Assembly (NCBI GenBank): GCA_025148965.1
Contig: CP102273.1
Location: forward strand, 496,001-560,000
DNA length: 64,000 bases
Reading direction: 5' to 3'
Source: Intestinibacter bartlettii
Lineage (GTDB): Bacteria; Bacillota; Clostridia; Peptostreptococcales; Peptostreptococcaceae
The translations under genes were made by a program, and so were the position numbers. Below the pieces are notes generated by a model. The model did not search any database and was not told the origin of the DNA. It worked only from the letters and a program-made list of their open reading frames with translations. Of the stretch, positions 43,682-53,930 are shown one piece after another (the stretch's first letter is position 1; each line of letters starts with the position of its first letter).

Positions 43682-45811
43682 ATGTCAGCTAACTTAAATA
43701 TAATTAAAAGAGACGGAAGCAAAGCAGAATTCGATAAATTAAAGATAGAAAATGCTATATTAAAAGCTATGAAATATGGTAGTGGTGTTTTAGAAGAGGA
43801 TATAGCAAAAAACATAGCAGATGAAATAGAAAAGATATATTTACAAGGTTCACCTTCTCCAACTGTTTCTAAAGTAGAAGAATTAGTATATAAAGAATTA
43901 ATTGATCATAAACAAGAATTAACGGCAAAAGCTTATGAAGGATATAGAGCAGTACAATCTTTCAAAAGGGAAGTAAATACTACAGATGATAGTATCTTAG
44001 GGTTACTAGACAAAAGTAACGAAGATGTTTTAAATGAAAACTCTAACAAAAATGGTCAGTTAGCATCAACACAAAGGGATTTAATGGCAGGGGAAGTTTC
44101 AAAAGATATAGCTAGAAGAAAATTAATACCTGCACATATTGTTCAGGCTCATGATGAAGGAGTGCTACATTATCATGATATGGACTACGCGATACAACCA
44201 ATACACAACTGTATGTTAATTAACTTAGAGGATATGTTGAATAATGGAACAGTTATAAACAATAAATTAGTTGAATCTCCAAAATCATTCTCTACAGCTT
44301 GTACTGTTACAACACAAATAATAGCTCAAATAGCAAGTGGACAATATGGTGGTAACTCAATAACTATAAAACATATAGCTCCATTTTTAAGAGTTTCATA
44401 CAACAAGTATTTTGATAAATACAAAGAAAAATACAGCTTAGAGATGGCTCATGAACTAGCTGAAGACAGAATGTTAGAAGAGTTAAAATCAGGTATACAA
44501 ACAATAAGATATCAATTATCTACTTTACACACAAGTAATGGACAATCTCCTTTCTCTACAATCTACCTTGAAATAGAAGAAGGCGGAGAATTTGAAAGAG
44601 AAGAAGCCTTAATATGTGAAGAAATGATAGTACAAAGACTAGAAGGAATGAAAAACTATAAAGGTCAAGAAATAGGTGAAGAATTCCCTAAATTAGTTTA
44701 TTTACTAGATGAACACAACTGTTTAGAAGGTGGAAAATACGATTATATAACAAAATTAGCAGCTAAATGTAATACAAAAAGATTAGTTCCAGATTATCAA
44801 AGTGCTAAAATAATGAGAAAAAATTATGATGGTGAAACTTTCCCTCCAATGGGATGTAGATCTCACTTAAGTAACTGGAAAGATGAAAATGGAAACTATA
44901 AATGGTACGGAAGATTCAATCAAGGTGTTGTAAGTCTTAACTTAGTACAAGTTGCATTAACTGCAAATAAAGATATGGATAAATTCTGGGAAGTGTTAGA
45001 CGAAAGATTATCTCTATGTAGAGAAGCTTTAATGGTTAGACATAATTTATTATTAGGAACTTCTTCTGACATATCACCAATTCACTGGCAACATGGTGGA
45101 ATAGCTAGACTTGAAAAAGGTGAAAAAATAGATTCTTTATTAAAAGATGGATATTCAACTTTATCTTTAGGATATGTTGGGATATACGAAATGACTCAAG
45201 CAATGCTTGGTGTTTCTCATACTACTAAAGAAGGTGAAGAGTTTGCACTTAAAGTTATGAACCACTTAAAAGACGCTTGTGATTCATGGAAGAAAGAAAC
45301 AGGTCTTGGATTTGGATTATATGGAACTCCAGGAGAAAGTTTAACTTCAAGATTCTGTAGAATAGACAAACAAAAATTCGGTGAAATAGAAAATGTAACT
45401 GATAGAATGTACTACACTAACTCTTACCATGTTCATGTTACAGAGGAAATAGATGCATTTGAAAAATTAAAATTTGAAAGTCAATTCCATGATATAAGTT
45501 TAGGTGGATGCATAAGTTATGTAGAAGTTCCAGATATGAGTAAAAACTTACCTGCTGTTGAACAAATAATAAACTACATCTACCACAATATCCAATATGC
45601 TGAAATAAATACAAAACCAGATGTTTGTTTCAAATGTGGATACACTGGAGAAATAAAATTAGATGATGATATGCAATGGTACTGTCCAAACTGTGGAAAC
45701 AAAGATAAAGATGAAATGCAAGTTATGAGAAGAACTTGTGGTTATATCGGTTCTAATATGTGGGGTAAAGGACGTACACAAGAAATAAGCCAAAGAGTTT
45801 TACATTTATAA
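43682..45811 (+). CDS. nrdD: anaerobic ribonucleoside-triphosphate reductase, large subunit
   Basis: 709 residues; glycyl-radical enzyme reducing NTPs to dNTPs without oxygen. An N-terminal ATP-cone (residues 5-95) gives allosteric control. The C-terminus has a four-Cys zinc site (CFKCGY, CPNCG) and the glycyl radical loop RRTCGYIGSNMWGKG. The start is the second of two ATG codons, at better spacing from AGGAG. nrdG follows after 15 bases. NrdR boxes upstream tie it to dNTP/ATP balance. Confidence 0.96.
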   Translation: MSANLNIIKRDGSKAEFDKLKIENAILKAMKYGSGVLEEDIAKNIADEIEKIYLQGSPSPTVSKVEELVYKELIDHKQELTAKAYEGYRAVQSFKREVNTTDDSILGLLDKSNEDVLNENSNKNGQLASTQRDLMAGEVSKDIARRKLIPAHIVQAHDEGVLHYHDMDYAIQPIHNCMLINLEDMLNNGTVINNKLVESPKSFSTACTVTTQIIAQIASGQYGGNSITIKHIAPFLRVSYNKYFDKYKEKYSLEMAHELAEDRMLEELKSGIQTIRYQLSTLHTSNGQSPFSTIYLEIEEGGEFEREEALICEEMIVQRLEGMKNYKGQEIGEEFPKLVYLLDEHNCLEGGKYDYITKLAAKCNTKRLVPDYQSAKIMRKNYDGETFPPMGCRSHLSNWKDENGNYKWYGRFNQGVVSLNLVQVALTANKDMDKFWEVLDERLSLCREALMVRHNLLLGTSSDISPIHWQHGGIARLEKGEKIDSLLKDGYSTLSLGYVGIYEMTQAMLGVSHTTKEGEEFALKVMNHLKDACDSWKKETGLGFGLYGTPGESLTSRFCRIDKQKFGEIENVTDRMYYTNSYHVHVTEEIDAFEKLKFESQFHDISLGGCISYVEVPDMSKNLPAVEQIINYIYHNIQYAEINTKPDVCFKCGYTGEIKLDDDMQWYCPNCGNKDKDEMQVMRRTCGYIGSNMWGKGRTQEISQRVLHL

Positions 45812-45826
45812 AATGGAGTGGTTTTA

Positions 45827-46327
45827 ATGAAGTTTTCAAAAATAAAAGATAATGATATAGCAAATGGGATAGGTATAACTATGTCGCTTTGGACTCAAGG
45901 TTGTCCACATCACTGTAAGGGCTGTTTTAACGGAGAAACGTGGGACTTTAATAGCGGCAAAGAGTTCAAAAAAGAAAATTTAGATTATATCCTTGAAAAT
46001 ATCAACAAAAATAGTGTACAACGAGATCTATCGATTCTGGGGGGCGAGCCATTATGTCCAGAAAATGTAGATGGAGTAATAGAAGTATGCAAAAGATTTA
46101 AAGAAGAATTTCCAAACAAAAAAATCTACATGTGGACGGGTTATACTGTAGATGATTTTACAGAAAGACAAAAGGAAGTTCTGAAATATTTAGATGTTTT
46201 AGTTGATGGACCATTTCAACAGGAAAATAGAAACCTATCTCTTACAATGAGAGGCTCTTCTAACCAAAGGGTTATAGACGTGAAAAAGAGTTTAGCTGAG
46301 GAAAAGATAGTTTTGGTAGAAGCTTAA
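45827..46327 (+). CDS. nrdG: anaerobic ribonucleotide reductase activating protein
   Basis: 166-residue radical-SAM activase that places the glycyl radical on NrdD. The cluster motif CPHHCKGC (C-x3-C-x2-C) is near residue 26, and the SAM-binding LGGEPL near 70. The ATG eight bases after GGAG is chosen; a GTG three codons up overlaps the ribosome site. It forms a two-gene operon with nrdD and ends at a strong terminator. Confidence 0.94.
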   Translation: MKFSKIKDNDIANGIGITMSLWTQGCPHHCKGCFNGETWDFNSGKEFKKENLDYILENINKNSVQRDLSILGGEPLCPENVDGVIEVCKRFKEEFPNKKIYMWTGYTVDDFTERQKEVLKYLDVLVDGPFQQENRNLSLTMRGSSNQRVIDVKKSLAEEKIVLVEA

Positions 46328-46343
46328 TATAAAAATAAAATGA

Positions 46344-46384
46344 AAAATACTAACTGACGTTTTAGAACAGTTAGTATTTTTTTA
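46344..46384 (+). terminator. terminator after nrdG
   Basis: AAATACTAACTG / CAGTTAGTATTT stem with a run of seven or more T. Confidence 0.92.
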
Positions 46385-46496
46385 TGAATATTTTATGATA
46401 AATATATCTATATATGTATATTTTTAGGGAATATTGACCCTTTATAAGGAATTATAATATAATAAAATCAATAAAAAACAAAGGGAGGAAAATAGA

Positions 46497-46841
46497 ATGG
46501 GATTAATAGCAATATTATTTTATATACTTACAGTTGCTGCACAATGGGTAGTTTTCCAAAAAGCAGGGATAGCTGGATGGAAAAGTATTATACCAATATA
46601 TAATTCTTATTGCCTTTTCAAAATTGCCTGGGGGAATGGATGGGTATTTTTAGCTACGATTATTCCGTTAGTAGGCGTAATAGTTGATTTTATGTGTATG
46701 TATAAATTAGCAAAATCATTTGATAAAGGTTTAGGATTTTGTTTAGGATTATTCTTCCTAAGACCAGTATTCTACATAATATTAGCTTTTAGCGATGATG
46801 AGTATATAGGACCAAATGGAAATAGAGTATACGTTGCGTAA
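46497..46841 (+). CDS. DUF5684-like small membrane protein
   Basis: 114 residues with about three hydrophobic segments. The motif QKAGIAGWKSIIPIYNSYCLFKIA is characteristic of DUF5684 (a family often seen beside signal peptidases), and the protein ends in a short polar tail. Function unknown. The start follows AAGGGAGGA. It is monocistronic, between two terminators. Confidence 0.8.
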   Translation: MGLIAILFYILTVAAQWVVFQKAGIAGWKSIIPIYNSYCLFKIAWGNGWVFLATIIPLVGVIVDFMCMYKLAKSFDKGLGFCLGLFFLRPVFYIILAFSDDEYIGPNGNRVYVA

Positions 46842-46850
46842 AGTGATAGT

Positions 46851-46888
46851 AAAAGGTATAGATTCTTGATGAATCTATACCTTTTTTT
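46851..46888 (+). terminator. terminator after the DUF5684-like gene
   Basis: AAAAGGTATAGATTC-TTGAT-GAATCTATACCTTTT, perfect 15-bp stem with T-run. Confidence 0.93.
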
Positions 46889-47034
46889 ATATATACAAAA
46901 TTTCATTTCTTTTAAAATTATGAATGAGAATATTTAATTACGTCTTGGAATATAAATGTATTAATATGATAGCAAAATGGATATTTTTATTACTAGAGAG
47001 AAATCATAGTATTTATTTTTGAGGGGGAAAGAAA

Positions 47035-47334
47035 ATGGCTTTTTGTAAAAATTGTGGGAAAGAAATAGATGACAAGGCAGTTATATGTCCATCTTGTGGT
47101 GTACAACAGCAAGAAATAGCACCAACAACACCAGAAGTTGTTGATAATGGTGGATTTTTATGGGGACTTTTAGGTTGTTGTGTTCCTATCGTTGGACTTG
47201 TTTTGTTCTTAGTTTGGAAAGATACTAAACCTAAAACAGCTAAAGCAGCAGGGATAGGTGCTTTAGTAGCAGTGGGAATAGCAGCGGTGTACTATCTTAT
47301 AGTACTTATATTAGGTGCTTCCCTTTTTTATTAG
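47035..47334 (+). CDS. zinc-ribbon membrane protein
   Basis: 99 residues. An N-terminal zinc ribbon (FCKNCGKEIDDKAVICPSCG, two CxxC) is followed by a Thr/Pro linker and two hydrophobic segments near residues 42-60 and 75-98. Such zinc-ribbon proteins with membrane anchors are common in Clostridia; function unknown. The start follows GAGGGGGAA. DUF2085 follows after 11 bases, so the two are probably cotranscribed. Confidence 0.78.
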   Translation: MAFCKNCGKEIDDKAVICPSCGVQQQEIAPTTPEVVDNGGFLWGLLGCCVPIVGLVLFLVWKDTKPKTAKAAGIGALVAVGIAAVYYLIVLILGASLFY

Positions 47335-47345
47335 GAGTGTAAGAC

Positions 47346-47744
47346 GTGGACTTACTTCTTTCTAATTCAAAAAAATGGATTTATAAGTGGTTTCCAATTA
47401 TTTTTGGATGCCATTGCAGAGATGATAGATCATTTTATTATAAAGGGCAAAAATTTCCGATATGTGCAAGATGTACAGGCGAATTTGTAGGTATATGTTT
47501 TGCCTTGATTTGTTGTTTCTTTTTTAGATTAACTGCTAAAGCATCATTTATTATTATGATTCCATTAATCATAGATGGATTTACACAAGCATTAACTTCT
47601 TATGAAAGTAATAATATAAAAAGATTTATTACAGGAGTTTTATTTGGGTATGGTATCTTTATGCTTTTTGTTATATCGACTATAATTGTATTCAATTTTG
47701 GAGTAAATATAGGAACAAAATATAACATAGGGCTTAGAAGATAA
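47346..47744 (+). CDS. DUF2085 membrane protein
   Basis: 132 residues, GTG start seven bases after AGGAGTG. The Cys motifs CHCRDDRSFYYKGQKFPICA and RCTGEF identify DUF2085; two or three membrane helices follow. The conserved cysteines suggest a metal or disulfide site at the membrane face. Function unknown. It is the second gene after the zinc-ribbon protein. The 97-bp gap that follows leads to a LysR gene. Confidence 0.82.
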   Translation: MDLLLSNSKKWIYKWFPIIFGCHCRDDRSFYYKGQKFPICARCTGEFVGICFALICCFFFRLTAKASFIIMIPLIIDGFTQALTSYESNNIKRFITGVLFGYGIFMLFVISTIIVFNFGVNIGTKYNIGLRR

Positions 47745-47862
47745 ATAATTAAAGTGATGTGAATTATTAAGTGAGTTTACCTTTTTAATTATATTGTATG
47801 TGTTAATTTACTTTGATAAAATAAAAATGTAGTATAAATTATTGCAAAAAGGGGAGCAAATA

Positions 47863-48735
47863 ATGAAAGATACAGATTGGGAGATATTATATAGATTGTA
47901 CGAAACACCAAATATGACAAAAGTAGCAGATATGTTGTATATAAGTCAGCCATCTCTTACAAAAAGGGTTAAAAGTATGGAAAAAGATTTTGGAGTTAAA
48001 ATAATAAATCGTACTTCGAAAGGGGTGAAATTTACTCCAGAGGGAGAATATCTAGCGAAGCGAGCTAAGGAGTACATGGAATTTATAAAAGACGTAAAAC
48101 ATGGACTATATACTTATAAAACTGAATTAGAAGGAACAATTAAAATAGGTTCACCTTACACATATAGCAAATTTGAATTAACAGATGTGTTATATAGATA
48201 TTCACAAGAACATAAAAATATAAAGTTTGAAATTATAAATGACCAGAGCAATAATTTATTTAGGATGATATTAGAAAACCACATAGAGTTGGGATTTGTA
48301 TGTGGTGACTTTGAAGGTGATGTAGATAAGATTTTGGTTAAACAAAATAAAGCTTACATAGTATCAAAAGATCCAATTGATTTAATGAAGTTGCCACAAA
48401 TGCAGCGCATTGATTATAAAACTAATGATAAGAGTAAAGAAATTTTGGATGAATGGTGGAAAAATACATATGGGAATAATCCGCCAGTAGGAATGTTTGC
48501 TGGATATGTAGAATTTGCGTGGCAGTTAGTAGATAAGGGGCTTGGATATGCATGTTGTTTTCTGCCTGAAGGTTTTGAGAAAGTATATAACCTTTGTTTA
48601 ACACCGATATTAGACGATGATGGTAATAGTATAATAAGAAACACCTGGCTAGTATATCCAAAGGGAAAACAGATGAGCAGTGTTGTAAATAATTTTATAA
48701 AATTTATTAAAGATAATATAGAAATAAGGGAGTAA
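47863..48735 (+). CDS. LysR-family transcriptional regulator
   Basis: 290 residues from the ATG after AGGGGAG (a TTG seven codons upstream lacks a ribosome site). The N-terminal winged HTH reads ETPNMTKVADMLYISQPSLTKRV, followed by the effector-binding domain from about residue 90. The next gene downstream is convergent, so its target is unclear; it may act on genes elsewhere. The stop codon lies within the terminator hairpin. Confidence 0.88.
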   Translation: MKDTDWEILYRLYETPNMTKVADMLYISQPSLTKRVKSMEKDFGVKIINRTSKGVKFTPEGEYLAKRAKEYMEFIKDVKHGLYTYKTELEGTIKIGSPYTYSKFELTDVLYRYSQEHKNIKFEIINDQSNNLFRMILENHIELGFVCGDFEGDVDKILVKQNKAYIVSKDPIDLMKLPQMQRIDYKTNDKSKEILDEWWKNTYGNNPPVGMFAGYVEFAWQLVDKGLGYACCFLPEGFEKVYNLCLTPILDDDGNSIIRNTWLVYPKGKQMSSVVNNFIKFIKDNIEIRE

Positions 48736-48759
48736 TCATATTGATATACTCCCTTATTT
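48722..48759. terminator. terminator overlapping the LysR stop codon
   Basis: AAATAAGGGAGTA / TACTCCCTTATTT, perfect 13-bp stem, 12-nt loop, weak T-run. It may serve both convergent genes. Confidence 0.75.
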
Positions 48760-48844
48760 CATTTGTTCTATATTAGAAATTCACAATTTTACTGACCTAT
48801 TTAAAAATATATTATATTAAAAGTGATATTTTAGTTTTAAATTT

Positions 48845-49975
48845 TTATTTTATAACAACTAGTTCATAGTCTCTAGAACCAAGTCCAATTTTTTCAGCAT
48901 GACTTAAGCAAGTTTTCCATTCTGATTCTGGAGTAGAATTTGTGAAGTGATCATGATGGTCATGGAAATCTTTTTTTGCAAGATTGTCGCCTAGTTGACT
49001 ATTTCTTATTGGTGTAGCATCCATACAGGCATCAACACATGCTTGATCTAAAGCTAATAAATCATAAGAGGCGAACATACCTATATTAGGTAAGATTGGC
49101 GCATCATTTTCAGCATGACAGTCGCAGTTTGGAGAAACATCTACAACAAGAGAAATGTGGAATGTTGGACGTCCATCTACTACAGCTTTAGTGTATTCAG
49201 CCATACGACAGTTTAGATTTTCAACTGCTGTGTAATTTTCAAATGCGATTGCATCAAAGTTACATGCACCGATACAACGACCACATCCTGCACAAGTATC
49301 TGGGTTTATGCTCATTTTTTTAGTTTCTTTATTGAAAACTAATCCATTATTAGCGCATTCTTTTTGACATTTCTTACATCCACGACATTTTGATTCTGAT
49401 ATAGTTGGCGTTCCATCATTGTGTTGTTCTTTTTTACCTGCACGAGAACCACATCCCATACCTATATTTTTTATAGCTCCACCAAAGCCAGTCGTTTCAT
49501 GACCTTTGAAGTGAGTTAAACTTATAAATACATCGGCATCCATTATTGCACGACCGATTTTTGCCTTTTCTATGTATTCCCCACCAGCAACTGGAACTTC
49601 TACATCATCTGTTCCTTTTAATCCATCAGCTATTAAAATTGGACATCCTACAGTCAGTGGTGTAAATCCATTTTCCCATGCACATTCTAAATGTTCTAAT
49701 GCATTTTTTCTTTTTCCAGGATATAGAGTATTACAGTCAGTTAAAAATGGATGGCCGCCGAGTTCTTTAACAACATCTGAAACGGCTCTTGCATAATTTG
49801 GACGTAAGAATCCTAAGTTACCAAGCTCCCCGAAATGCATTTTTATCGCTACAAATTTATTGTCCATATCTATATCAGCAATACCAGCATCTTTTATTAA
49901 TCTTTTTAATTTTGTTGGAAGACCTTCGCCAAGTTTTGTACGAAAATCTGTAAAATATACTTTTGATTTACTCAT
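48845..49975 (-). CDS. DUF362 protein with two [4Fe-4S] ferredoxin motifs
   Basis: 376 residues from the ATG seven bases after GGGGGG. DUF362 covers the N- and C-terminal parts (FVAIKMHFGELGNLGFLRP; HFKGHETTGFGGAIKNIGMG). A ferredoxin insert near residues 187-240 has two clusters of the C-x2-C-x2-C-x3-C kind (CRGCKKCQKEC; CAGCGRCIGAC). DUF362 proteins are found with redox enzymes and are thought to handle electron transfer; the exact role is unknown. The window has no obvious partner. It is monocistronic on the minus strand. Confidence 0.85.
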   Translation of the reverse strand: MSKSKVYFTDFRTKLGEGLPTKLKRLIKDAGIADIDMDNKFVAIKMHFGELGNLGFLRPNYARAVSDVVKELGGHPFLTDCNTLYPGKRKNALEHLECAWENGFTPLTVGCPILIADGLKGTDDVEVPVAGGEYIEKAKIGRAIMDADVFISLTHFKGHETTGFGGAIKNIGMGCGSRAGKKEQHNDGTPTISESKCRGCKKCQKECANNGLVFNKETKKMSINPDTCAGCGRCIGACNFDAIAFENYTAVENLNCRMAEYTKAVVDGRPTFHISLVVDVSPNCDCHAENDAPILPNIGMFASYDLLALDQACVDACMDATPIRNSQLGDNLAKKDFHDHHDHFTNSTPESEWKTCLSHAEKIGLGSRDYELVVIK

Positions 49976-50197
49976 TTTAATTCCCCCCATTTATAAAAAA
50001 TTTCCTTTTTATATTATATTGCCTGGAGTTAACTCAAAGTCAAGAATAAATTACCATAAAATGTTATAATTTTTTGGAATAACACCTATAAAAAAACAAT
50101 ATTAGACTTTAAACGAATAACGGAGTATCTTTTATATAGAAGCTTAATTAAAATTACAAATAAAATAATTAATATAAAGTTGAAGGGAAGATTGAGA

Positions 50198-52492
50198 ATG
50201 ATTAAATTATATGATGAAGGTGTATACCTAGTAAATGGAGATGCAATAGTAAAAGAATCAGAAAGTGAAAAAGTTGAAAAATTAACTGGAAAGAAAGTAA
50301 ATAAGGAAGAAGCTAAAAAAGGGACAATAGCATATTCAATATTAGAATCACACAATACTTCTTCTGATATGAATAAATTAAAAATAAAATTTGATGCAAT
50401 GGCATCTCATGATATTACATATGTTGGTATAATCCAAACTGCAAAAGCATCAGGGATGAAAAAATTTCCGATTCCTTATGTTCTAACAAATTGCCATAAC
50501 TCATTATGTGCAGTTGGTGGAACTATAAATGAAGATGACCACATGTTTGGTTTATCAGCAGCTAAGAAATACGGTGGAATTTATGTTCCAGCACATATTG
50601 CAGTTATTCATCAATACATGAGAGAAATGATGGCCGGATGTGGAAAAATGATATTAGGTTCAGACAGTCACACTAGATACGGAGCTCTTGGAACAATGGC
50701 AGTTGGTGAAGGCGGAGGAGAACTAGTAAAACAATTACTAGAAGACACTTATGACATAAATTATCCAGGTGTTGTTGCTATTTATTTAGAAGGTAAACCA
50801 CATCCAGGTGTTGGACCACAAGATATAGCACTTGCTATAATCGGAAAAGTATTCAAAAATGGATACGTTAAAAATAAAGTTATGGAATTCGTAGGGCCAG
50901 GAGTTGCATCAATGGATACTGATTATAGAAATGGTGTTGATGTTATGACTACTGAAACTACATGTTTAACTTCAGTATGGAGAACTGATGAAAATACAAA
51001 GGCATTCTTAGAAGCTCACAACAGAGTAGAAGATTATAAGGAATTAAATCCAAAAGAAGTTGCTTATTATGATGGATTAGTTTATGTTGATTTAAGCGAA
51101 ATAAAACCAATGATAGCTTTACCATTCCATCCAAGTAATGTATATGAAATAGATGAATTAAATGCAAATCTTGAAGAAATACTTACTAAAGTAGAAGAAG
51201 ATGCTAAAAAATTAATAGATAATCCAGAAATAGAATTTAGTTTAACTGATAAAATAGTAGATGGAAAATTACAAGTTCAACAAGGAATAATCGCAGGATG
51301 TTCAGGTGGTACATACACAAGTGTAATGCAAGCTGCTGAAATATTAAAAGGTAAAAACTGTGGAAATGATGAATTCTCACTAGCAGTATATCCATCTTCT
51401 CAACCAGTATTTATGGATTTATTAGAAAAAGGTGCAATATCAACATTAATGGCTACTGGTGCAACAATTAAAACTGCATTCTGTGGACCATGTTTCGGTG
51501 CAGGAGATACTCCAGCAAATAACGGATTAAGTATAAGACATACAACTAGAAACTTCCCTAACAGAGAAGGTTCTAAACCAGGAAATGGTCAAATGTCATC
51601 TGTTGCATTAATGGATGCTAGAAGTATAGCAGCTACTGCAGCAAATGGAGGTATATTAACACCAGCAACTGATTTAGTAAATGAAGAAAATATTCCTGAT
51701 TACAAATTCGATGATTCATCATATAGAAGTAGAGTATATCAAGGATTCCAAAAAGCTGACGATGAATTAGACTTAGTTTATGGACCAAATATAAAAGACT
51801 GGCCAGAAATGAGTCCTCTAGCAGAGAATATATTACTAAAAGTTTGTTCAAAAATATTAGACGAAGTAACAACTACAGATGAATTAATACCATCAGGAGA
51901 AACTTCAGCATTTAGATCTAATCCATTAAAATTAGCTGAATTCGCATTATCAAGAAGAGATCCTGAATATGTTGGAAAAACAAAAGCTGTTGATGCAATA
52001 GAAAAAGCCAGATTAAAAGGAGAAGATCCAACTACATTAGATAAAGAGCTTGCTAAAGTTTATGCTAAAATAAGTGAAAAATTTAAAATAGAAGATGTTA
52101 AAGATATAGAAATTGGAAGTATGATTTATGCTAAAAAACCAGGTGATGGTTCTGCTCGTGAACAAGCAGCAAGTTGCCAAAGAGTAATGGGAGGACTTGC
52201 AAATATCTGTAAAGAATACGCAACTAAACGTTATCGTTCAAACATTATGAACTGGGGTATGGTTCCGTTCCAAATGGAAGCAGATGCACAGTTTGAAGTT
52301 GGGGATTATATCTTCGTTCCAAGCATAAGAAAAGCATTAGATGGAGATATGAAGGATATAAAAGCTTATGTTATATCAGATAATATAAAAGAATTAGATT
52401 TATATATTGCTGATATGACACATGACGAAAAAGAAATAGTTAAAGCTGGTTGCTTAATTAACTACAATAGAAACAGAAAAGAAAATAAATAG
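50198..52492 (+). CDS. aconitase-family hydratase (YbhJ-like)
   Basis: 764 residues from the ATG nine bases after AAGGGA. Iron-sulfur cysteines and aconitase motifs are present: [30 protein letters not shown] and [15 protein letters not shown], then the swivel domain at the C-terminus. The sequence is closer to the YbhJ-type hydratases than to AcnA or AcnB. The substrate may be citrate/isocitrate or another 2-hydroxy tricarboxylate; sequence alone does not tell. It is monocistronic with a good terminator. Confidence 0.85.
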   Translation: MIKLYDEGVYLVNGDAIVKESESEKVEKLTGKKVNKEEAKKGTIAYSILESHNTSSDMNKLKIKFDAMASHDITYVGIIQTAKASGMKKFPIPYVLTNCHNSLCAVGGTINEDDHMFGLSAAKKYGGIYVPAHIAVIHQYMREMMAGCGKMILGSDSHTRYGALGTMAVGEGGGELVKQLLEDTYDINYPGVVAIYLEGKPHPGVGPQDIALAIIGKVFKNGYVKNKVMEFVGPGVASMDTDYRNGVDVMTTETTCLTSVWRTDENTKAFLEAHNRVEDYKELNPKEVAYYDGLVYVDLSEIKPMIALPFHPSNVYEIDELNANLEEILTKVEEDAKKLIDNPEIEFSLTDKIVDGKLQVQQGIIAGCSGGTYTSVMQAAEILKGKNCGNDEFSLAVYPSSQPVFMDLLEKGAISTLMATGATIKTAFCGPCFGAGDTPANNGLSIRHTTRNFPNREGSKPGNGQMSSVALMDARSIAATAANGGILTPATDLVNEENIPDYKFDDSSYRSRVYQGFQKADDELDLVYGPNIKDWPEMSPLAENILLKVCSKILDEVTTTDELIPSGETSAFRSNPLKLAEFALSRRDPEYVGKTKAVDAIEKARLKGEDPTTLDKELAKVYAKISEKFKIEDVKDIEIGSMIYAKKPGDGSAREQAASCQRVMGGLANICKEYATKRYRSNIMNWGMVPFQMEADAQFEVGDYIFVPSIRKALDGDMKDIKAYVISDNIKELDLYIADMTHDEKEIVKAGCLINYNRNRKENK

Positions 52493-52509
52493 ATAAAAAG
52501 TTATTATAT

Positions 52510-52549
52510 AATGGAGTATTGTGAATTTGGCAATACTCCATTTATTTTG
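52510..52549 (+). terminator. terminator after the hydratase gene
   Basis: AATGGAGTATTG / CAATACTCCATT stem and a T-rich tail. Confidence 0.88.
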
Positions 52550-52586
52550 TCTCAAAATATCAAATTAATTTATAATAGCTTAATTA

Positions 52587-52695
52587 ATGATAATATTTTG
52601 TTATCATATGATGAAAAATAACGGTTTTTTTAATGAGATATTTATGATAATATATAAATACAATTGAGGATAATAACAATTATCAAACGATAATT
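52587..52695. promoter_or_regulatory. two GATAA/TTATC palindromes upstream of the deacylase gene
   Basis: ATGATAA-N7-TTATCAT at 52587-52607 and AATTATC-N4-GATAATT at 52678-52695. Both carry GATAA/TTATC half-sites, so one regulator could bind both. The rest of 52550-52808 is AT-rich with no gene seen. Confidence 0.4.
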
Positions 52696-52808
52696 AGGGA
52701 GAATGTATTAAGGATTTATATTTTATAATTTACTAAGAATAGTAAAACTTAAATTAAGAAAACATAAAGAATATATTATAGATTAGGATTGATATTAGGA
52801 GGAAATAC

Positions 52809-53783
52809 ATGAAAAATGAAACTTGGAGTTTTTTAGGTGAAAAAATTGAAGCGGGGCAAAAAGCTCAAGTTATGATTCGACCATATGGAGAGGATTATGA
52901 AATACCAACAACAATTATAAATGGAGAAAATACAGGAAAGACAATTGTTATAAATGGAGGATTACATAGTTGTGAGTTTCCTGGTGTAGTAGCTTGTATG
53001 ACAACAGCGGGAGAAATAGACCCTAAGAAGGTAAGCGGCCGTATTATTATAATACATTGCTTAAACTCAAGCGGGTTTATAGAAAGAACTGATGCAATAG
53101 TGCCAGAAGATGGCATGAATCTAAATAGAGATTTCTATGGTGATAAAAATGGAACTATAAGTAGAAAGATAATGGCATTTTTAGAAGAAGAAATTATGCC
53201 AATAGCTGATTTTATAATGGACCTTCATAGTGGTTCATCTATGGAGCAAATGGCATCTTGTTTATTCTTCCCTGTTGGGGCTAGTGATGAGGTAGCAAAA
53301 ATATCTATGGGGGCAGCATCAAATATTGCAATAGAACACTTGATTGCATCAAGATCAAGTGATGGTTTTTACAGTTATGCAGCATCAAAAGGAATACCAG
53401 GGATATTAGTTGAAAGAGGTTATAATAATACTTGTGAAAAAGAGGATTATGAAGGATTTATCCAAGATATATATTTATTACTAGATCATTTTAATGTATT
53501 AGAAATAACACATAGACCAGAAGAAGTAGAGAGAATTATATGGATGAAAACTGATTATATTGAAGCACAACAAACGGGAGTGTGGTTCCCTCGTATTGAA
53601 CCAGGAATGTTTGTTAAAAAAGGCGGATTAATAGGAACTGTTAAAGACTTCTTTGGAAACGTAATAGGTGAATATAGAGCATCAGAAGATTGTCGTATAA
53701 TGTATAATCATTATGGATTATCTATTAATAAAGGCGACAATGTTGCTGCTTGTGGGATAGTAAAACATTCTGTATTATTATAA
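52809..53783 (+). CDS. succinylglutamate desuccinylase/aspartoacylase-family deacylase, copy 1
   Basis: 324 residues. The zinc ligands of the family are visible: GGLHSCEFPG (His-x2-Glu) near residue 52 and MDLHSGSSM near 140. A typical Asn-Arg motif is DGMNLNRDF. The C-terminal beta domain carries GTVKDFFGNVIGEY. These enzymes remove acyl groups from N-acyl amino acids. A second family member lies at 58738; the two share the same plan but are clearly diverged. The start follows AGGAGGAAA. Substrate unknown. Confidence 0.87.
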   Translation: MKNETWSFLGEKIEAGQKAQVMIRPYGEDYEIPTTIINGENTGKTIVINGGLHSCEFPGVVACMTTAGEIDPKKVSGRIIIIHCLNSSGFIERTDAIVPEDGMNLNRDFYGDKNGTISRKIMAFLEEEIMPIADFIMDLHSGSSMEQMASCLFFPVGASDEVAKISMGAASNIAIEHLIASRSSDGFYSYAASKGIPGILVERGYNNTCEKEDYEGFIQDIYLLLDHFNVLEITHRPEEVERIIWMKTDYIEAQQTGVWFPRIEPGMFVKKGGLIGTVKDFFGNVIGEYRASEDCRIMYNHYGLSINKGDNVAACGIVKHSVLL

Positions 53784-53818
53784 ATAAGTTAAAAATATAA
53801 AGATATTGCTATATATAT

Positions 53819-53862
53819 AAATGGAGATAAATTATACATAAAGATATAATTTATCTCCATTT
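53819..53862. terminator. bidirectional terminator after deacylase copy 1
   Basis: AAATGGAGATAAATTATA with TATAATTTATCTCCATTT, 18-bp perfect stem; it lies between convergent genes. Confidence 0.9.
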
Positions 53863-53930
53863 TAGTTTAAAGATTATTATATATTTTTAAAATAACTTTA
53901 TCTTTATAATGAAATATCTCTTATAAAAAT